11,838 nucleotides of DNA from positions 1 to 11,838 of the forward strand of contig JACMOT010000216.1 in NCBI GenBank assembly GCA_014377915.1, in the 5' to 3' direction. Position 1 is the first letter of the stretch; each line of letters begins with the position of its first letter. Below are positions 1 through 6,947 of the stretch, piece by piece. Under the pieces are notes generated by a model that saw only the letters and a program-made list of their open reading frames with translations, had not been told where the DNA came from and did not search any database. A program made the position numbers and the translations under genes. The DNA comes from Tardiphaga sp. GTDB lineage: Bacteria; Pseudomonadota; Alphaproteobacteria; Rhizobiales; Xanthobacteraceae.

Positions 1-1704
1 GATGAACTGCGGAAAGCCGCGATCATAGTTGCGGGCCTTCGCCATCAGCGACAGGTCCGGCGGATAGGCGCCGCCATTGGCGGCGCGGCCGGCCTGCTCG
101 TTCGGGAACGGCTTCGGAAACGGGTCCGCCAGTCGGCCGGGACGTTCGAACATGTCACCGGCATCGTTCGGGCCATCCTGCACCTTGATGTCCGAAGCCA
201 CCGCCAGCGCCTGCGCCGTCGAGAAGCTCGGACCGCCTTCATCCGCGAGGTTACGGAAGTGCAGCAGGTTCATGGAATGGCAGGTCGAGCAGACTTCCTT
301 GTAGACCTTGTAGCCGCGCTGCAACTGGCCGCGGTCGAACTTGCCGACCGGGCCAGCGAACGACCAGTTCAGCGACGGCGGCGTCGGGCCGCCATGCTCC
401 TGCGCGCGGGCATCCTGCATGCCGCCCAGAACCAGGCCACCGGCCAGAACCAGCCCGACGATCGCCGCGGCGGCCTTCTTGCCGTAGGTCGCCAGCACGT
501 CATCGGCGATCGAGTTCGGCACCGCACGCGGCTTCTCGATACGCGCCAGTACAGGCAGCACGATCAGGAAGTAGGCGAAGTAGAAGAACGTCAGCACCCG
601 CGAGGCAATGGTGTAGATGCCTTCGGCCGGCTTGCCGCCGAGCCAGCCGAGCAGGATGCAGGTCACGACGAACATCCAAAAGAACTGCTTGGCGAGCGGC
701 CGATAGCGCGACGAGCGGGTCTTGGCATTGTCGAGCCAGGGCAGGAACGCCAGCACCACGATGGCGCCGAACATGCAGATGACGCCGCCGAGCTTGCTCG
801 GGATCGAGCGCAGGATCGCGTAGAACGGCAGGTAATACCATTCCGGCACGATGTGCGCGGGCGTCACGCCCGGATTCGCCATGATGTAGTTGTCGGGGTC
901 ACCGAGGTAATTCGGCACGTAGAACACGAACCAGGCGTAGAACATCATGAAGCACACCATCGCGAAACCATCCTTGATGGTGGCGTAGGGCGTGAACGGC
1001 ACGACGTCCTTTTCAGTCTTCGGCTCGACGCCGGCCGGGTTGTTCTGACCGGCGACATGCAGCGCCCAGACGTGCAGCACGACGACTCCGGCGATCACGA
1101 ACGGCAACAGATAATGCAGCGAGAAGAAGCGGTTCAGGGTTGGATTGCCAACCGAATAGCCGCCCCACAGCAAGGTCACGATGCTGTCGCCGACATAGGG
1201 AATGGCGGAGAACAGGTTGGTTATGACCGTGGCGCCCCAGAAGCTCATCTGGCCCCACGGCAGCACGTAGCCCATGAAGCCCGTCGCCATCATCAGCAAA
1301 TAAATGATCACACCGAGGATCCAGAGGATTTCGCGCGGCTCCTTGTACGATCCGTAATACAGGCCACGAAACATGTGGATGTACACGGCGATGAAGAACA
1401 TCGAGGCGCCGTTGGAATGCAGATAGCGCAGCAACCAGCCGTAATTGACGTCGCGGACGATGCTCTCGACCGAGTTGAACGCCATGTCGACATGCGGCGT
1501 GTAGTGCATCGCCAGCACCACGCCGGTGATGATCTGGACGCCGAGCATGAGAGAAAGAATGCCGCCGAAGGTCCAGAAGTAATTCAGGTTGCGCGGCGTC
1601 GGATAGGCCACGAACGCGGAATGCATGAGACCGATAATCGGCAAGCGCTTTTCAATCCACTGCAAGGCGGGATTGGTCGGCTGGTAGGTGGATGGTCCGC
1701 TCAT
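1..1704 (-). CDS. fbcH: Fused cytochrome b/c1 precursor of the bc1 complex, partial (3' end outside window)
   Basis: Core redox subunits of ubiquinol:cytochrome c oxidoreductase in the inner membrane, made as one polypeptide. I see 568 codons from ATG 1704 to the left edge without a stop. Residues 1-~415 are cytochrome b: haem-ligand pairs H96/H110 and H197/H211, each 14 apart, and the Qo-site PEWY at 287-290. A hydrophobic segment ending ARA (432-434) then looks like an internal signal peptide and cleavage site. Cytochrome c1 follows, with the covalent haem motif CSTCH at 472-476. In Bradyrhizobium the fused precursor is known to be cleaved into b and c1; the full protein is near 690 residues, so roughly 120 C-terminal residues, including the c1 Met ligand and membrane anchor, should lie beyond the edge. 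An AGGA about 8 bases upstream supports the start. It lies 59 bases downstream of the Rieske gene, in the same operon. Confidence 0.97.
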   Translation of the reverse strand, partial: MSGPSTYQPTNPALQWIEKRLPIIGLMHSAFVAYPTPRNLNYFWTFGGILSLMLGVQIITGVVLAMHYTPHVDMAFNSVESIVRDVNYGWLLRYLHSNGASMFFIAVYIHMFRGLYYGSYKEPREILWILGVIIYLLMMATGFMGYVLPWGQMSFWGATVITNLFSAIPYVGDSIVTLLWGGYSVGNPTLNRFFSLHYLLPFVIAGVVVLHVWALHVAGQNNPAGVEPKTEKDVVPFTPYATIKDGFAMVCFMMFYAWFVFYVPNYLGDPDNYIMANPGVTPAHIVPEWYYLPFYAILRSIPSKLGGVICMFGAIVVLAFLPWLDNAKTRSSRYRPLAKQFFWMFVVTCILLGWLGGKPAEGIYTIASRVLTFFYFAYFLIVLPVLARIEKPRAVPNSIADDVLATYGKKAAAAIVGLVLAGGLVLGGMQDARAQEHGGPTPPSLNWSFAGPVGKFDRGQLQRGYKVYKEVCSTCHSMNLLHFRNLADEGGPSFSTAQALAVASDIKVQDGPNDAGDMFERPGRLADPFPKPFPNEQAGRAANGGAYPPDLSLMAKARNYDRGFPQFI

Positions 1705-1763
1705 GATGCGATCCTGAGGAGAGAAACGACGTGACAGGCGAGGTGTCGGGCGGGACCCGAAAC

Positions 1764-2291
1764 TCAGCCGATCTTGATTTTGCTGTCCGAAACGAAAGCG
1801 TAAGGCGGCACCGGCAGGTTCAGCGGCGCCGGACCGCGGCGAACGCGACCGGACGAATCATATTGCGAGCCGTGGCAGGGGCAGAAGAAGCCATCATATT
1901 CGCCCTCATGGGCGATCGGGATGCAGCCGAGATGGGTGCAGATGCCGATCACGACCAGCCACTGGTCGTGGCCTTCCTTGACCCGGGACTGATCCGATGC
2001 CGGATCCGGCAGGCTGGCCGTGGGCACCGAGCGGGCCTCATCGACCTGCTTCTTGGTGCGGTTCATGATGTAGATCGGCTTGCCGCGCCAGAACACCTTG
2101 ATGTCCTGTCCTTCGGCGATCGGCGCCAAGTCTACCTCGATCGGCGCACCCGCCGCGATCGTCGAAGCGTCCGGGTTCATCTGGGAGATCAGCGGCCAGA
2201 CAACGGCGGCGGCCCCCACCGCAGCAACGGCACCCGTGGCCACAAAAAGGAAATCGCGGCGCGTGTGCTCCGCCGAAGACGCTGTCGACAC
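1764..2291 (-). CDS. fbcF: Rieske iron-sulfur subunit of the cytochrome bc1 complex (GTG start)
   Basis: Carries the [2Fe-2S] cluster that takes electrons from quinol to cytochrome c1 on the periplasmic side. The 175-residue protein begins [16 protein letters not shown], a twin-arginine motif (R11-R12) followed by a single hydrophobic anchor (about 13-36). Cluster motifs are CTHLGC (118-123) and CPCHG (137-141), followed by GPAP (153-156). The GTG start at 2291 is chosen because an AAAGGG lies 7 bases upstream and because family members begin just before the twin-arginine motif. An ATG at 2354 would add 21 residues that look unlike the family and would move the Rieske signal away from the N-terminus. 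It is the first gene of the fbcFH operon. Confidence 0.96.
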   Translation of the reverse strand: MSTASSAEHTRRDFLFVATGAVAAVGAAAVVWPLISQMNPDASTIAAGAPIEVDLAPIAEGQDIKVFWRGKPIYIMNRTKKQVDEARSVPTASLPDPASDQSRVKEGHDQWLVVIGICTHLGCIPIAHEGEYDGFFCPCHGSQYDSSGRVRRGPAPLNLPVPPYAFVSDSKIKIG

Positions 2292-2422
2292 TTCCAAGCC
2301 CTTTCTTTTCTGCGGCCCGAAAACCGGCCCGGTCACGCTTATGTGTGCGACCAAACAAGGTTACCCGCGCTCGCGATCTTGATCGCCGCGGCAGAACGAC
2401 CACATGCCCTATCCCACCGGGA

Positions 2423-2447
2423 AGAACGTATAATCCAGAATCGTTCT
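2423..2447. promoter_or_regulatory. Inverted repeat AGAACG-N13-CGTTCT upstream of fbcF
   Basis: Arms 2423-2428 and 2442-2447 are perfect reverse complements around an AT-rich 13-base centre, about 130-155 bases upstream of the fbcF GTG. The layout fits an operator for a dimeric regulator or the fbcF promoter region, but six-base arms can arise by chance and I do not recognise the motif. Confidence 0.25.
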
Positions 2448-2665
2448 ATTGGCACCCTTGCCGCGCTAGTGCAAGTCTGCACTCCCATCTGCAGGGTGCA
2501 ACGCACCTAAACACCCGTAATCTTCCCCTGCTGCGTTTTATCCGCGCCGGCGAGCGGCGGTGGACCGGCTTCGGAGCTCCAGTTCGGGATCGCGAAATAC
2601 ACGATCGCCGCTTCGCTACGTCAACGCTACCGCGGGCTTCGCATCGACTTCGCCGGCCTCGCTTG

Positions 2666-2699
2666 CCGCCGCGACGGCGGGGCGGTATCGCCTGCCCCG
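2666..2699 (+). other. GC-rich hairpin cluster in the trmL leader
   Basis: CCGCCG (2666-2671), loop CGA, CGGCGG (2675-2680) forms a tight stem. It overlaps a second possible stem CGGGGC (2678-2683) with GCCCCG (2694-2699). The two stems share bases and so are mutually exclusive. They lie 36-70 bases before the trmL ATG. There is no U-tract, so a simple intrinsic terminator is unlikely; an mRNA leader structure is possible. Confidence 0.3.
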
Positions 2700-2735
2700 A
2701 GGGGTGACGCGCCCGCTCCGGAGGCCTAAACCACA

Positions 2736-3185
2736 ATGCGCATCGCGCTGTACCAGCCGGACATTCCGCAGAACACCGGCACCATCCTGCGGCTGTGCGC
2801 CTGCCTCGATGTCGAGGCGCATATTATCGAGCCTGCCGGCTTTCCGGTCTCCGACCGGCATTTCCGCCGTGCCGGCATGGATTATCTCGACCAGGTCCGC
2901 ATCGTCCGGCACGATTCATGGAGTCATTTCGAGCAGTGGCGGTCCGACAGCGGCCATCGGCTGGTGCTGTTCTCGACCAAGGGCGCATCGCCATATCTCG
3001 ATTACGCCTTCACGGCGAACGACATCCTGATGTTCGGCCGGGAATCCGCCGGCGTCCCCGACGAGGTGGCCGCGGCGGCGGACGCGCGAGTGGTGATTCC
3101 GATACGGAAGGATCTGCGCTCGCTCAATCTGGCGATGTCGGTGGCGATGGCACTCGGCGAGGCGCTGCGGCAGACCCGAAGCTGA
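2736..3185 (+). CDS. trmL: tRNA (cytidine/uridine-34 2'-O)-methyltransferase, SPOUT family
   Basis: Cytoplasmic SAM-dependent enzyme that 2'-O-methylates the wobble base (position 34) of tRNA-Leu isoacceptors in the characterised E. coli homologue. It has 149 residues, the usual TrmL/YibK size. Family motifs are visible in order: PQNTG at 11-15, FGRESAGVP at 100-108 (SPOUT motif 2) and RSLNLAMSVAMALGEA at 128-143 (motif 3), which together form the deep trefoil knot that binds SAM. The start ATG follows a GGAGG (2720-2724) with an 11-base gap. It is transcribed divergently from fbcF, and no partner gene follows it in the same unit. Family assignment is firm; the exact tRNA substrate is inferred. 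Confidence 0.95.
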   Translation: MRIALYQPDIPQNTGTILRLCACLDVEAHIIEPAGFPVSDRHFRRAGMDYLDQVRIVRHDSWSHFEQWRSDSGHRLVLFSTKGASPYLDYAFTANDILMFGRESAGVPDEVAAAADARVVIPIRKDLRSLNLAMSVAMALGEALRQTRS

Positions 3186-3326
3186 CGAGCGCGGTCATGG
3201 CGTTCCGGCTTCGCTCCCACCGGGGGATCGCCGACCGGCTGCGATGGAACCAGCTGCGCCCCACGGCGTTACAGACGCTTGACCTGCCGCAATCGTGGGC
3301 GCGGCCCCGGTCACCAGCCGGCTAGT

Positions 3327-3717
3327 TTCGCGACCACCGAATTCCTGCAGGGCGGCGGCGAGACCGGCACGCGGATCCGCGATTTCAACGGGTCCACGAC
3401 GTCGCTCGGTCCGATCGAGCAGTGGTCGAAAAGCCTGAAGACCGCCATCGGCATGACGGTGCGCTCGCCTGTTCCGATCGTGATGCTCTGGGGCAGTGAC
3501 GGCATCATGATCTACAACGACGCCTATTCGGTATTTGCCAGCCGCCATCACCCGAAGCTGCTCGGCAGCCGACATCACCGCGCTACAGGAGATCGGCCAG
3601 GACTGCATCGTCCAGAAGCCGTTGAGCGACGACGACCCGCAGCGCAAGGCGAAGCGGTTGCTGGGACAAGAATTCGTGAGTGAGAGCCCGACCGCGCCAC
3701 GGCGCGCACTGGACTGA
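3327..3717 (+). pseudogene. Remnant of a PAS-containing hybrid histidine kinase (N-terminal PAS piece plus out-of-frame C-terminal piece)
   Basis: Up to about 3569 one frame reads like the first PAS region of HWE/hybrid sensor kinases: FLQGGGETGTRIR, then TSLGPIEQWSKSLKTAI, and IMIYNDAYSVFASRHHPKLLG. It then stops making sense. From about 3568 a different frame continues as ITALQEIGQDCIVQKPLSDDD and ends at TGA 3715-3717; its QKP resembles the conserved Lys-Pro near the end of a receiver domain. The kinase core (His box, ATPase) is absent. I infer a large internal deletion with loss of frame, near two copies of a 14-base near-repeat (3539-3552, 3566-3579). No good start codon or ribosome site precedes it. 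The flanks 3186-3326 and 3718-3762 hold nothing recognisable. The PAS assignment is fairly confident, the receiver assignment weak. Confidence 0.65.
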
Positions 3718-3762
3718 TGGCCGCCACGTTTCCGTTGAAGGCCGTCAGAAACATGGTGAGCG

Positions 3763-4491
3763 TCAATGGACCGGCTGGTGCCCCAGCGTCGCGGCCTGGT
3801 CCAGGAGCGACTGGTAGCATTCGCAGGTCATGCCCTCCAGCATCGATCGATCCACGATCTTGATCACACCGCGCGAGAACGAGATGACGCCGTCGCGCTG
3901 CAGTTTCCCCGCAACCTCGGTTACCGAGGTGCGGCGCACCCCCAGCATTTCCGACAGCAGTTCCTGCGTCAGCGCCACCGTGCCGCTCTCGGCGCGATCC
4001 GAGGATTGCAGCAGCCAGCGGCAGAACCGGGCCTCCACATGATGCAGTGCATTGCAGGCGGCCGTGATACGGGCCTGGGTCAACAGCACCTCATTGTAGC
4101 GGATGCAGACCATCTCGACGCTCTTGTTGCTCGCCGCGAGCTGGCGAAACCGCGCCGCGGCGATCTTGCTGGCGGTCATCGGCAATTGCACCACGGCGCG
4201 CACCATCGACATATAGAGCCCTAGCCCAGCCATCGCCCCCACAACCCCTTCGCGGCCGACCGTGGCGGTCTCGATCGCCTTGCCGTTCTGCATCACCGAG
4301 AGCAGCGACATCATTCCATTATGAGGGAAATAGACATGCTCGACCTCGTCGCCCGCTTCGTACACCACCGTGCCCTGCGTCAGCGAGACCGTGGCGACAT
4401 GGGGTTCGATCAGATCGAAGATGTCGGCCGGCAGCCGGGCCAGCAGATGATTGGGGTGGGTTCGGGAAGCGAGCGGGACATGGAAGGACAT
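3763..4491 (-). CDS. Crp/Fnr-family transcriptional regulator (paralogue 1, downstream copy)
   Basis: A 242-residue regulator with an N-terminal cyclic-nucleotide-binding-like beta roll (about 20-120), a dimerisation helix (about 125-165) and a C-terminal winged helix-turn-helix (about 173-215, including LLSEMLGVRRTSVTEV). The FNR-type N-terminal cysteine cluster is absent, and the phosphate-binding cassette typical of cAMP receptors is not recognisable (VGREGVVGAMAGLG is there instead), so the ligand is unknown. The start at 4491 is preferred over an in-frame start five codons upstream because AGGAG lies 6 bases before it, matching the paralogue exactly. It is by eye about two-thirds identical to the gene at 4723-5442, and the similarity continues into the upstream DNA, so it is a tandem duplicate that carried its control region. 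A 231-base gap and its own palindrome suggest separate transcription. Confidence 0.93.
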   Translation of the reverse strand: MSFHVPLASRTHPNHLLARLPADIFDLIEPHVATVSLTQGTVVYEAGDEVEHVYFPHNGMMSLLSVMQNGKAIETATVGREGVVGAMAGLGLYMSMVRAVVQLPMTASKIAAARFRQLAASNKSVEMVCIRYNEVLLTQARITAACNALHHVEARFCRWLLQSSDRAESGTVALTQELLSEMLGVRRTSVTEVAGKLQRDGVISFSRGVIKIVDRSMLEGMTCECYQSLLDQAATLGHQPVH

Positions 4492-4492
4492 G

Positions 4493-4520
4493 GTGCTCTC
4501 CTGCAAGGAGGCGGGAGCAC
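4493..4520 (-). promoter_or_regulatory. mRNA hairpin covering the Shine-Dalgarno of regulator paralogue 1
   Basis: On the minus strand GTGCTC (4520-4515) can pair perfectly with GAGCAC (4498-4493), and an inner TCCT/AGGA stem closes on a TGC loop. The ribosome-binding AGGAG (4502-4498) sits inside the stem, directly before the ATG. The outer stem recurs at the same place before the paralogue, so this may control translation; the folding itself is inferred. Confidence 0.4.
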
Positions 4521-4582
4521 TGAACTCTCTGTCACCGGTAGATGCCAGGGCCGGGCGATGATGCGGTCACCGTAGACCTTTA

Positions 4583-4600
4583 AAGTCGGAATAGCGACTT
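4583..4600. promoter_or_regulatory. Palindromic candidate operator upstream of regulator paralogue 1
   Basis: AAGTC (4583-4587), 8 bases, GACTT (4596-4600); counted with the adjoining G/C it is AAGTCG-N6-CGACTT. It lies about 91 bases upstream of the start codon. The same architecture, TATGTC-N8-GACATA, lies at the same distance before the other copy (5534-5553). On the minus strand both sites begin GATTTA[A/T]GTCGC. It is a good candidate for a shared operator, perhaps autoregulatory. It does not match the known Crp or FNR half-sites. Confidence 0.45.
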
Positions 4601-4722
4601 AAATCGGGCCGTTTCAACGGGTCGCCACACACCGACGGTGCAAACGAAATCACGCAGCAGACCCGATCGGGCTTGCACGAGCGATGTCGCCCCCGGGTGT
4701 AATGCACCACGATGGCAAAGAT

Positions 4723-5442
4723 TTACGGGACCTGCACGGCGACGGACTGATGGATCAGACTCTGATAGCACTCGCAGGCCAGGCCCTCGAGCGCCGCGCG
4801 ATCGAGGATCTGGATCAGGCCACGCGTCACGGCGATCACCCCGTCGCGCTGCAGTTTGCCGGAGACATCCGTGACCGAGGTGCGGCGCACGCCCAGCATC
4901 TCCGACAGTAGCTTCTGGGTCAGCCCCACCGTGCTGCTTTCGGCGCGATCGGCCGACTGCAGCAGCCAGCGACAAAACCGCGCATCGACCGGATGCAGGG
5001 CATTGCAGGCCGCCGTCACCCGGGCCTGGCTGAGCAGCACTTCATTATAGGCGATGCACAGATGCTCGATCTCCGGGCTGGCTGCCACGGCCTGGCGAAA
5101 CCGGGCGGCGGCGATTTTGGTGGCGGCCATCGGCAATTGCACTTCGGCGCGAACGATCGAGGTGTAGAGCCCGAGCCCAGCCATCGCGCCAACCACGCCC
5201 TCCCGGCCGACGGTGGCGGTCTCGATCGCCTTGCCATTTTTCATGACGACCAACAGAGAGATCATTCCACCATGTGGAAAATACACATGTTCGACCTGCG
5301 CGCCGGATTCGTACAGCACGATGCCCGGCTCCAGGGTGACCACGGCCGAGTGCTCGAGCACTGGCGCGATGATGTCGGAATACAGGCTGGAAATCAGGTA
5401 ATTGGGATGCTTGTGCAATGGCCGCTCGACCTGCAGAGACAT
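4723..5442 (-). CDS. Crp/Fnr-family transcriptional regulator (paralogue 2, upstream copy)
   Basis: A 239-residue regulator with the same architecture as its neighbour at 3763-4491: beta-roll sensor domain, long dimer helix, and winged helix-turn-helix (LLSEMLGVRRTSVTDV). The start MSLQV at 5442 is chosen because GGAG lies 6-7 bases upstream and aligns with the paralogue; an in-frame start 17 codons earlier would swallow the conserved leader. There is no FNR-type cysteine cluster and no evident cAMP cassette. The central stretch around GKAIETATVGREGVVGAMAG is identical in both proteins, while the first 45 residues and the last 10 differ most, which suggests divergence in the sensor tip and tail after duplication. 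The ligand and regulon cannot be told from the sequence. Confidence 0.93.
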   Translation of the reverse strand: MSLQVERPLHKHPNYLISSLYSDIIAPVLEHSAVVTLEPGIVLYESGAQVEHVYFPHGGMISLLVVMKNGKAIETATVGREGVVGAMAGLGLYTSIVRAEVQLPMAATKIAAARFRQAVAASPEIEHLCIAYNEVLLSQARVTAACNALHPVDARFCRWLLQSADRAESSTVGLTQKLLSEMLGVRRTSVTDVSGKLQRDGVIAVTRGLIQILDRAALEGLACECYQSLIHQSVAVQVP

Positions 5443-5444
5443 TC

Positions 5445-5469
5445 TGCTCTCCTGCGTAAGGCGGGAGCA
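5445..5469 (-). promoter_or_regulatory. mRNA hairpin covering the Shine-Dalgarno of regulator paralogue 2
   Basis: TGCTC (5469-5465) can pair with GAGCA (5449-5445) on the minus strand, with an inner CCT/AGG pairing; the ribosome-binding AGGAG (5453-5449) is inside. Position and outer stem match the hairpin at 4493-4520, while the loop differs in sequence and length. Confidence 0.38.
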
Positions 5470-5533
5470 CAACCATCTCTCTGTCACCGGCAACTGCCCG
5501 AGGCGTTCGGTGATGAATCACTCATACATCGAC

Positions 5534-5553
5534 TATGTCCGGGAGGCGACATA
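5534..5553. promoter_or_regulatory. Palindromic candidate operator upstream of regulator paralogue 2
   Basis: TATGTC (5534-5539), 8 bases, GACATA (5548-5553): perfect six-base arms about 92 bases before the start codon. It is the counterpart of the element at 4583-4600, with the same arm spacing and distance. Between palindrome and hairpin both leaders also share CTCTCTGTCACCGG (plus-strand 4525-4538 and 5477-5490). Confidence 0.47.
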
Positions 5554-5598
5554 AATCATCGACAGACGTCACGGCCCGCGTCTTCTGACACAGACCGG

Positions 5599-6150
5599 CT
5601 AACGCCCGCTCGGCACCCGGGTCGCCACATAGTCCTTGCCGCGCGCGGTAAACGTCTCGCGAATGACAAAGCCGTCGGCCGGCGACATCGGCCCGATCGG
5701 CACCGGGCCGGTGGGCATGATCAGGGTGGCGGTGCCGCCGACAAAGATCAGCAAATGGCGGCGCTCTTGCAGCAGCCTGGCCGACCACGCCAGCAGCCCC
5801 GACAAATAGGGCTCCTTCTGCCAGGCGAACGGCGTACCGGGATCGACCTGGCCATAGATGAAGCGCGTCGCCGGATAGACCGAGAACACGATCTTGGAGA
5901 TTTCCGGCTTCCAGACCGGCGCCATTTCCTCGTCCTGGATCCAGACGCAGTCGAAGGCGCGGCACTGCTGCGGCCGCACGTCATAGATCTTGCAGCCGGA
6001 GGCGATCGCGCAATGCGCGCACCATTTGCCGGCCGGCTTGGCGAGGTCGTCGATGCGATAGACCTTGCAGCACATGGTGCAGGTGCCGCAGCTTCGGGAA
6101 CCGACGGTCGGTGCAGGCGAGGTGACGAGCGGCGGCGACGTGGTTGACAT
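5599..6150 (-). CDS. YkgJ-family cysteine-cluster protein
   Basis: A 183-residue protein with the cysteine pattern of the YkgJ/CxxCxxCC family: CGTCTMCC at 21-28, CAHC at 44-47, C53 and C63, plus C68, then a hydrophobic C-terminal half (LLIFVGGTATLIM). Family members are predicted to bind zinc or an iron-sulfur cluster, but no reaction is established. The start ATG 6150 has only a weak GCAGG ahead of it. It is divergent from queE across a 154-base region. It sits 156 bases upstream of the Crp/Fnr pair on the same strand, and the palindrome at 5534-5553 lies in that gap, so co-transcription with the pair is possible but not shown. Confidence 0.88.
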   Translation of the reverse strand: MSTTSPPLVTSPAPTVGSRSCGTCTMCCKVYRIDDLAKPAGKWCAHCAIASGCKIYDVRPQQCRAFDCVWIQDEEMAPVWKPEISKIVFSVYPATRFIYGQVDPGTPFAWQKEPYLSGLLAWSARLLQERRHLLIFVGGTATLIMPTGPVPIGPMSPADGFVIRETFTARGKDYVATRVPSGR

Positions 6151-6248
6151 GGGGCCTGCGACAAAATTGAGATTGAGCTTTGAGCCGCCCGGAGCGGCGG
6201 TGCAATTGAAATGTCAGTGATCACGGAAACGAGAGCGGAGGCGACGCC

Positions 6249-6275
6249 ATGGCGTTGCGCGCTGCGCTGCGGTAG
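6249..6275 (+). CDS. Candidate leader peptide (MALRAALR) upstream of queE
   Basis: A nine-codon frame (ATG 6249 to TAG 6275) lies 29 bases before queE. It has an optimal GGAGG (6237-6241) with a 7-base gap, stronger than any ribosome site before queE itself, whose GTG start has little in front of it. It is in a different frame from queE. It could be a translated leader that couples or attenuates queE, or a chance ATG behind a purine run in GC-rich DNA. Confidence 0.25.
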   Translation: MALRAALR

Positions 6276-6304
6276 ACCGTGCGCCCAATCGCCGAGTAGA
6301 TGCC

Positions 6305-6937
6305 GTGAGTTACGCCGTTAAAGAAATTTTCCTCACCCTGCAGGGCGAAGGCGCCCAGGTCGGGCGCGCGTCGGTATTCTGCCGCTTTACCGGCTGCAAT
6401 CTGTGGACCGGCCGCGAACAGGATCGCGCGGCCGCTGTGTGCCGGTTTTGTGATACCGATTTCGTCGGCATGGATGGCACGCTGGGCGGGCGCTACGCCA
6501 GCGCGGAGCAACTGGCCGAGGCCATCGCCGCGCAATGGGTAGGCCCCGCCAACAATCGCTACGTGGTGCTGACCGGCGGCGAGCCGCTGCTGCAGGTCGA
6601 CCCGGCGCTGATCGACGCGCTGCACGGCCGTGGTTTCAGCATCGGCGTGGAAACCAATGGCACCGTCGCGCCGCCGGCGGGCATCGACTGGCTCTGCGTC
6701 AGCCCGAAGGCCGGTGCCGAACTGGTGGTCCGCGCCGGCCAGGAGATCAAGCTGGTCTATCCGCAGCCGGATGCGATGCCGGAGCTGTTCGCCGGCCTGC
6801 CGTTCGAGCGGTTCTCGCTGCAGCCGATGGACGGGCCGGACGTCGTCACCAACGCCACGCAGGCGGTCGACTATTGCCTGCGCCATCCGCAATGGCGGCT
6901 CAGCGTACAGACCCACAAGACCCTGGGCATCAGGTAG
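6305..6937 (+). CDS. queE: 7-carboxy-7-deazaguanine synthase, radical SAM, Cx14CxxC type (GTG start)
   Basis: Converts 6-carboxy-5,6,7,8-tetrahydropterin to 7-carboxy-7-deazaguanine in the cytoplasm, the committed ring contraction in queuosine synthesis. The 210-residue protein begins MSYAVKEIFLTLQGEG, the family start. The cluster ligands are C31, C46 and C49, spaced C-x14-C-x2-C: the canonical CxxxCxxC is widened, as in a recognised QueE subfamily of this bacterial group. LTGGEPLLQ (about 83-91) is the SAM-binding GGE motif. The start is GTG 6305; the frame stays open upstream but offers no other start. queD follows after 10 bases with its own AGGA, so the pair is an operon. Confidence 0.95.
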   Translation: MSYAVKEIFLTLQGEGAQVGRASVFCRFTGCNLWTGREQDRAAAVCRFCDTDFVGMDGTLGGRYASAEQLAEAIAAQWVGPANNRYVVLTGGEPLLQVDPALIDALHGRGFSIGVETNGTVAPPAGIDWLCVSPKAGAELVVRAGQEIKLVYPQPDAMPELFAGLPFERFSLQPMDGPDVVTNATQAVDYCLRHPQWRLSVQTHKTLGIR

Positions 6938-6947
6938 GACATAAACG

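Larger units (their letters stand above)
2292..2735. other. Divergent intergenic region between fbcF and trmL
   Basis: About 440 bases without a convincing gene. The open frames here have arginine/proline-rich translations typical of antisense or non-coding GC-rich DNA. It must hold the fbcF promoter (minus strand) and the trmL promoter (plus strand). I see no confident sigma-70 hexamers and no FNR/FixK box of the TTGAT-N4-ATCAA type. It contains a 6-base inverted repeat at 2423-2447 and a GC-rich hairpin cluster at 2666-2699, listed separately. Confidence 0.7.

Noticed and set aside
259..1734. Long plus-strand open frame of 491 codons
   Set aside because: It is antisense to fbcH, whose translation is unmistakable; the plus-strand product is His/Arg/Gln-rich without family features, as expected from GC-rich shadow frames.
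1731..2510. Plus-strand open frame of 259 codons
   Set aside because: Antisense to the Rieske gene and its upstream region; Arg-rich translation, no motif.
4662..4671. CCCGATCGGG palindrome between the regulator genes as a terminator
   Set aside because: The self-complementary ten bases have no loop and no T-tract, so they do not make an RNA hairpin terminator.
4993..6147. Plus-strand open frame of 384 codons
   Set aside because: Runs antisense across a Crp/Fnr gene, the intergenic region and the YkgJ-type gene, all of which have clear protein motifs on the other strand.
6217..6224. GTGATCAC palindrome before queE as a Crp site
   Set aside because: Only eight bases, and it lacks the TGTGA-N6-TCACA layout; expected by chance.
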